A stretch of DNA of 47,265 nucleotides from Caldilinea sp. CFX5 (GTDB taxonomy: Bacteria; Chloroflexota; Anaerolineae; Caldilineales; Caldilineaceae), in assembly GCA_021405325.1 (NCBI GenBank), contig QWII01000101.1:1-47265 (forward strand), in the 5' to 3' direction. Below, in pieces: positions 44,035 to 47,265 of this stretch. The translations under genes were made by a program, and so were the position numbers. The notes below the pieces were generated by a model. It ran no database searches, had not been told where the DNA came from, and saw only the letters and a program-made list of their open reading frames with translations. The number at the start of each line of letters is the position of its first letter. Position 1 is the stretch's first letter.

Positions 44035-45091
44035 ATGCGTATCCAAGATCTCCACGAACTCCCCAAATTCCGCGATGGCCTGGGCTATCTCTACCTGGAA
44101 CGGGGCAGGATTGAACAGACCCACCGCGCCATTGAGTTTTTCGACAAACAGGGGCGCACGCTGGTGCCGGTGGCGGCGCTGGCGGTCTTGATGCTCGGCC
44201 CCGGCACCGCGATCAGCCACGAGGCGATCAAGACGCTCACCGACAACGGCTGCCTGATCACCTGGGTGGGTGAGAAGGGGGTGCGCTTCTATGCCCAGGG
44301 CGCCGGCGAGACGCGCAAAGGCTACCAACTGATGCGCCAGGCCGAACTGGTGAGCGACCCGGTCAAGCGCATGGCGGTGATCCGGCGCATGTATCAATAC
44401 CGCTTTGATGAGGATCTCGACCCCGGCCTGAGCATTGAACAGGTGCGCGGGTTGGAAGGCTCACGGGTGCGCCGGGCCTTATGCCGAAGCCAGCAAACAG
44501 TATGGCGTGCCCTGGAATGGCCGTTTCTATGTGCGTGAACAGTGGGGCGCCAGCGACACGATCAACCGCGCGCTATCCGCCGCCAACGCCTGTCTCAACA
44601 GCCTCTGCCACGCCGCCATTGTCTCGCTGGGCTATTCGCCGGGGCTGGGCTTTATCCACCAGGGCAAACAGCTCTCCTTTGTCTACGATGTGGCCGATCT
44701 CTACAAGACCCAACTGACCGTGCCGCTGGCCTTCCGGTTAGTGGCGCAGGGCAAAGAGAAGGTGGAGACGCGCATCCGTCAGGCGTGTCGCGATCTCTTC
44801 CACCGGGAGCGGTTGTTGGGCCAGATCGTCACCGATATTGAGATGCTCTTGAATCTGACCAAAACCATGAATCCCGACCATGTCGAACTGGACATTGACT
44901 TTGACGCCGACCCGGCCCGCCCCACCGCGCTCTGGTCGCCTACCGACGCCAGCGGCGCCCACAGTCCCGGCGGCGTCAACTATGCTGATCTTGACCACCC
45001 GACCCAACCAGAGGAGGAAGCCCATGTTGGTGATGATCTTGGAGAAAGTGCCGACGAGTCTGCGCGGGGAACTGACCCGCTGGTTGATTGA
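44035..45091 (+). pseudogene. cas1: Cas1e integrase, single-base frameshift
   Basis: The first frame (44035-44538) reads as Cas1e from MRIQDLHELPKFRDGLGYLY to GLEGSRVRRA, then degenerates. The correct sequence resumes one base later as YAEASKQYGVPWNGRFYV and runs to 45091. The fault is an extra T at 44479-44480 (GCCTTATGCC instead of GCCTATGCC). Removing it gives 351 residues. The catalytic residues then fall at Glu141, His208 (FIHQGK) and Asp221 (YDVADLYK), the same numbers as in E. coli Cas1. There is an extra acidic tail of about 45 residues overlapping cas2 by 68 bp. AAGGAA precedes the ATG. It is either a true inactivating insertion or a sequencing error. No slippery heptamer is present, so programmed frameshifting is unlikely. 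Confidence 0.88.
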
Positions 45092-45305
45092 ACCCCACCC
45101 CGGCCTCTTTGTCGGCCACGTCTCGGCCCTGGTGCGGGACAAATTGTGGGAAAAGTGTTGCAGCAAAGTCAAAGAAGGGGGCGCCATCCAGATCTGGGCC
45201 ACCAACAACGAACAACGCTTCGCCATCCGCACCTTTGGCGAAACCAAACGCGAAGTGGTAGACTTTGATGGATTACAACTCATTCGGCTCCCACTTACGG
45301 ACTAA
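45024..45305 (+). CDS. cas2: Cas2e adaptation protein
   Basis: This 93-residue protein matches Cas2e along its full length: MLVMILEKVPTSLRGELTRW, then IEPHPGLFVGHVSALVRDKL, and the end WATNNEQRFAIRTFGETKRE followed by VVDFDGLQLIRLPLTD. Cas2 dimers hold the two Cas1 dimers in the spacer-integration complex. GAGGAGG lies a few bases before the ATG, inside the cas1 tail. The stop is only 11 bp before the first CRISPR repeat. A weak promoter-like pair (TTGGCG at 45235, TAGACT at 45259) lies inside this gene and could drive the array. Confidence 0.92.
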   Translation: MLVMILEKVPTSLRGELTRWLIEPHPGLFVGHVSALVRDKLWEKCCSKVKEGGAIQIWATNNEQRFAIRTFGETKREVVDFDGLQLIRLPLTD

Positions 45306-45316
45306 CTGACGAAATA

Positions 45317-47265
45317 GTATTCCCCACAGGCGTGGGGGTGAACCGCGGCCACGCAGCAGTTCATAGTAGCGGCCAGAGTATTCCCCACAGGCGTGGGGGT
45401 GAACCGCACATCGGGCGCATCAACGAATTCGTCAGCGAGTATTCCCCACAGGCGTGGGGGTGAACCGTCGCACTTTGCCAGCCAGATGAAAGGGCCGGCG
45501 TATTCCCCACAGGCGTGGGGGTGAACCGCGCTGTCGGCCATGTCCACAGTGCAGCGCCTCGTATTCCCCACAGGCGTGGGGGTGAACCGTTAAAGGTAGC
45601 TAAATCGTTTGTACCATCAATGTATTCCCCACAGGCGTGGGGGTGAACCGCGGTGGCCAAGGCGCGAGCAAAATCGGGGATCGTATTCCCCACAGGCGTG
45701 GGGGACCCGTATTCCCCACAGGCGTGGGGGTGAACCGCGATGGTGTCTTGGCGTACAGCCTGCTTCGCCGTATTCCCCACAGGCGTGGGGGTGAACCGAA
45801 ACTCAAAGTCCTCGCCAACACAACCCAAATGTATTCCCCACAGGCGTGGGGGTGAACCGGCTCCGATTTCCGTCTTTCCATCTCTGTCCACGTATTCCCC
45901 ACAGGCGTGGGGGTGAACCGCTGCGCGCCGACGCGTGGGAGCGCGCCTGGGAGTATTCCCCACAGGCGTGGGGGTGAACCGGCGCAGCGCGCCGCCTTCT
46001 ATCGTCAATCCGCGTATTCCCCACAGGCGTGGGGGGGAACCGGCCAAAGTGACCGAAGCTGCGTACTTGGAGGTGTATTCCCCACAGGCGTGGGGGTGAA
46101 CCGGAAGTCGCCAAGTCTCGTACCCACGAGGCGGAGTATTCCCCACAGGCGTGGGGGTGAACCGGCGCCGCTGGTCAAGGCACCAACTGGGGCACCGTAT
46201 TCCCCACAGGCGTGGGGGTGAACCGACCCGGAAGATAAGGCGGTGGCGCTGCTGCAGTATTCCCCACAGGCGTGGGGGTGAACCGAGCGGATGGCGCTGC
46301 TGTGGGATGAACAGCGGGTATTCCCCACAGGCGTGGGGGTGAACCGGGGATTGCGGCCAAGGCGCAGGAATTGTTGGCGTATTCCCCACAGGCGTGGGGG
46401 TGAACCGAGGAGTGGGCGGCGTTGGATGGGCAGACACGCGTATTCCCCACAGGCGTGGGGGTGAACCGAAGCCAGGCGCCTGGCCAAACCCCTTCCATTA
46501 GTATTCCCCACAGGCGTGGGGGTGAACCGTTGTCGCCAACGCACTTGGCGGGCAAGACGGAGTATTCCCCACAGGCGTGGGGGTGAACCGGTGATGGATT
46601 GGATGTTATGGTTTTGGGTGATCGTATTCCCCACAGGCGTGGGGGTGAACCGAGGTCATGATCGCCGCCCTGCGCCATCCGGGTGTATTCCCCACAGGCG
46701 TGGGGGTGAACCGAGATTGCGGCGGAGTTGTCGGCGGAGTTTGGCGTATTCCCCACAGGCGTGGGGGTGAACCGTTATCACTGCTACCACTGACAAAGCT
46801 CAACTAGTATTCCCCACAGGCGTGGGGGTGAACCGCAGTTGGGGCACAGTTCCTACCGCATGACGGCGTATTCCCCACAGGCGTGGGGGTGAACCGCCGC
46901 CTATGCTGAGATCAACGAATGGAATCAGGTATTCCCCACAGGCGTGGGGGTGAACCGGCGGCTTCCCGCTCCCACGGCCGCTCGCCCCAGTATTCCCCAC
47001 AGGCGTGGGGGTGAACCGCCACGGCAGAAGAAACCTAGTTGTCCCAAGCAGTATTCCCCACAGGCGTGGGGGTGAACCGGTTGTGTTACGATTGGCTGTC
47101 AAGCCCCAATCGTATTCCCCACAGGCGTGGGGGTGAACCGTCACCGCCTTGTTAGGGCGGTGACTTAGCGCAGTATTCCCCACAGGCGTGGGGGTGAACC
47201 GTATCTTCATTACTATGAGAACCACTTGATGTAGTATTCCCCACAGGCGTGGGGGTGAACCGATT
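45317..47265 (+). CRISPR. type I-E CRISPR array, at least 33 repeats, continues past the window
   Basis: The 29-bp repeat begins GTATTCCCCACAGG, then one C, and ends GTGGGGGTGAACCG. The stem CCCCAC/GTGGGG and the handle GTGAACCG show that crRNA is read on the plus strand. The period is 61 bp, so spacers are 32 bp, with one of 31 (46226-46256) and one of 33 (46591-46623). Thirty-three repeats were counted, the last at 47234-47262, followed by ATT of the next spacer. There are 31 complete spacers. Repeat 7 (45683-45704) is cut to 22 bp and followed by ACCC and no spacer. Repeat 13 (46014) has T changed to G at its 23rd base. All others appear identical. No spacer match to the window was noticed by eye. 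Confidence 0.98.

Noticed and set aside
44470..44490. Programmed frameshift in cas1
   Set aside because: There is no slippery heptamer or obvious stimulatory stem at the site, and Cas1e is not known to use frameshifting. A simple insertion or read error is the better explanation.
46226..46317. Adjacent spacers sharing TGGCGCTGCTG
   Set aside because: Eleven bases in common in GC-rich sequence is compatible with chance. The remaining bases differ.
45361..47225. Long minus-strand open frames across the array (for example 45361-46437) with repeated HPHACGEY, SPPRLWGI and TPVGNT
   Set aside because: These are translations of the CRISPR repeat. The 61-bp period shifts frame by one each unit, so the three peptides rotate. 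No start signal or domain is present.
1..47265. tRNA, rRNA, riboswitch or self-targeting spacer
   Set aside because: None was recognised by reading. A covariance-model scan and spacer alignment could not be run, so small or diverged cases are not excluded.

Overview
The window looks like part of a Chloroflexota chromosome, most likely from the Anaerolineae/Caldilineae side. This is inferred from the moderately high GC, the large mosaic secreted proteins that share an unusual 'YLPhh' C-terminal end, the PHP-UvrD helicase fusion, and the type I-E CRISPR repeat. No rRNA or tRNA gene was recognised, and the assignment was not checked by any search.

Layout. Positions 1-2855 hold an envelope pair: an HlyD-like lipoprotein adaptor and a Wzz/tyrosine-kinase exopolysaccharide regulator. 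Positions 3073-4589 hold a perfect 59-bp palindrome and an archaeal-type ATPase. Positions 4724-8335 hold a GyrA-family topoisomerase subunit with a very long disordered tail. Positions 8553-17772 mix a broken epimerase, a secreted beta-helix/SGNH hydrolase fusion, the PHP-UvrD helicase, a CBS-pair protein, an intact epimerase and a small coiled-coil protein. Positions 18270-33556 hold an unknown gene pair, three large exported proteins (an LRR/PKD/lipase mosaic, an M23 peptidase with carbohydrate-binding-like domains, and a cohesin-dockerin-cohesin protein) and a NarL-type two-component pair.

Positions 34001-47265 are a type I-E CRISPR-Cas locus. A small HTH gene behind a palindromic operator precedes a 1236-residue protein in which a complete HTH-WYL-WCX regulator is fused to a complete Cas3 HD-nuclease/helicase. 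cas8e, cas11, cas7e, cas5e and cas6e follow on the same strand. A REP-associated tyrosine transposase, its REP hairpins and an orphan ribbon-helix-helix antitoxin separate this interference module from cas1-cas2. cas1 carries a one-base insertion. After it is corrected, the three catalytic residues fall at positions 141, 208 and 221, the same numbers as in E. coli Cas1. The array has at least 33 repeats and runs off the right edge. It starts only 11 bp after the cas2 stop, so there is no intergenic leader.

Taken together, the locus reads as an intact interference system whose nuclease may carry its own regulator, joined to an adaptation module that looks damaged. The most novel items are the WYL-Cas3 fusion with its HTH partner and operator, the missing leader together with the broken cas1, the REP/RAYT family spread through the window, the shared C-terminal motif of the secreted proteins, and a 48-bp element present twice with two ATAGACA copies 21 bp apart.
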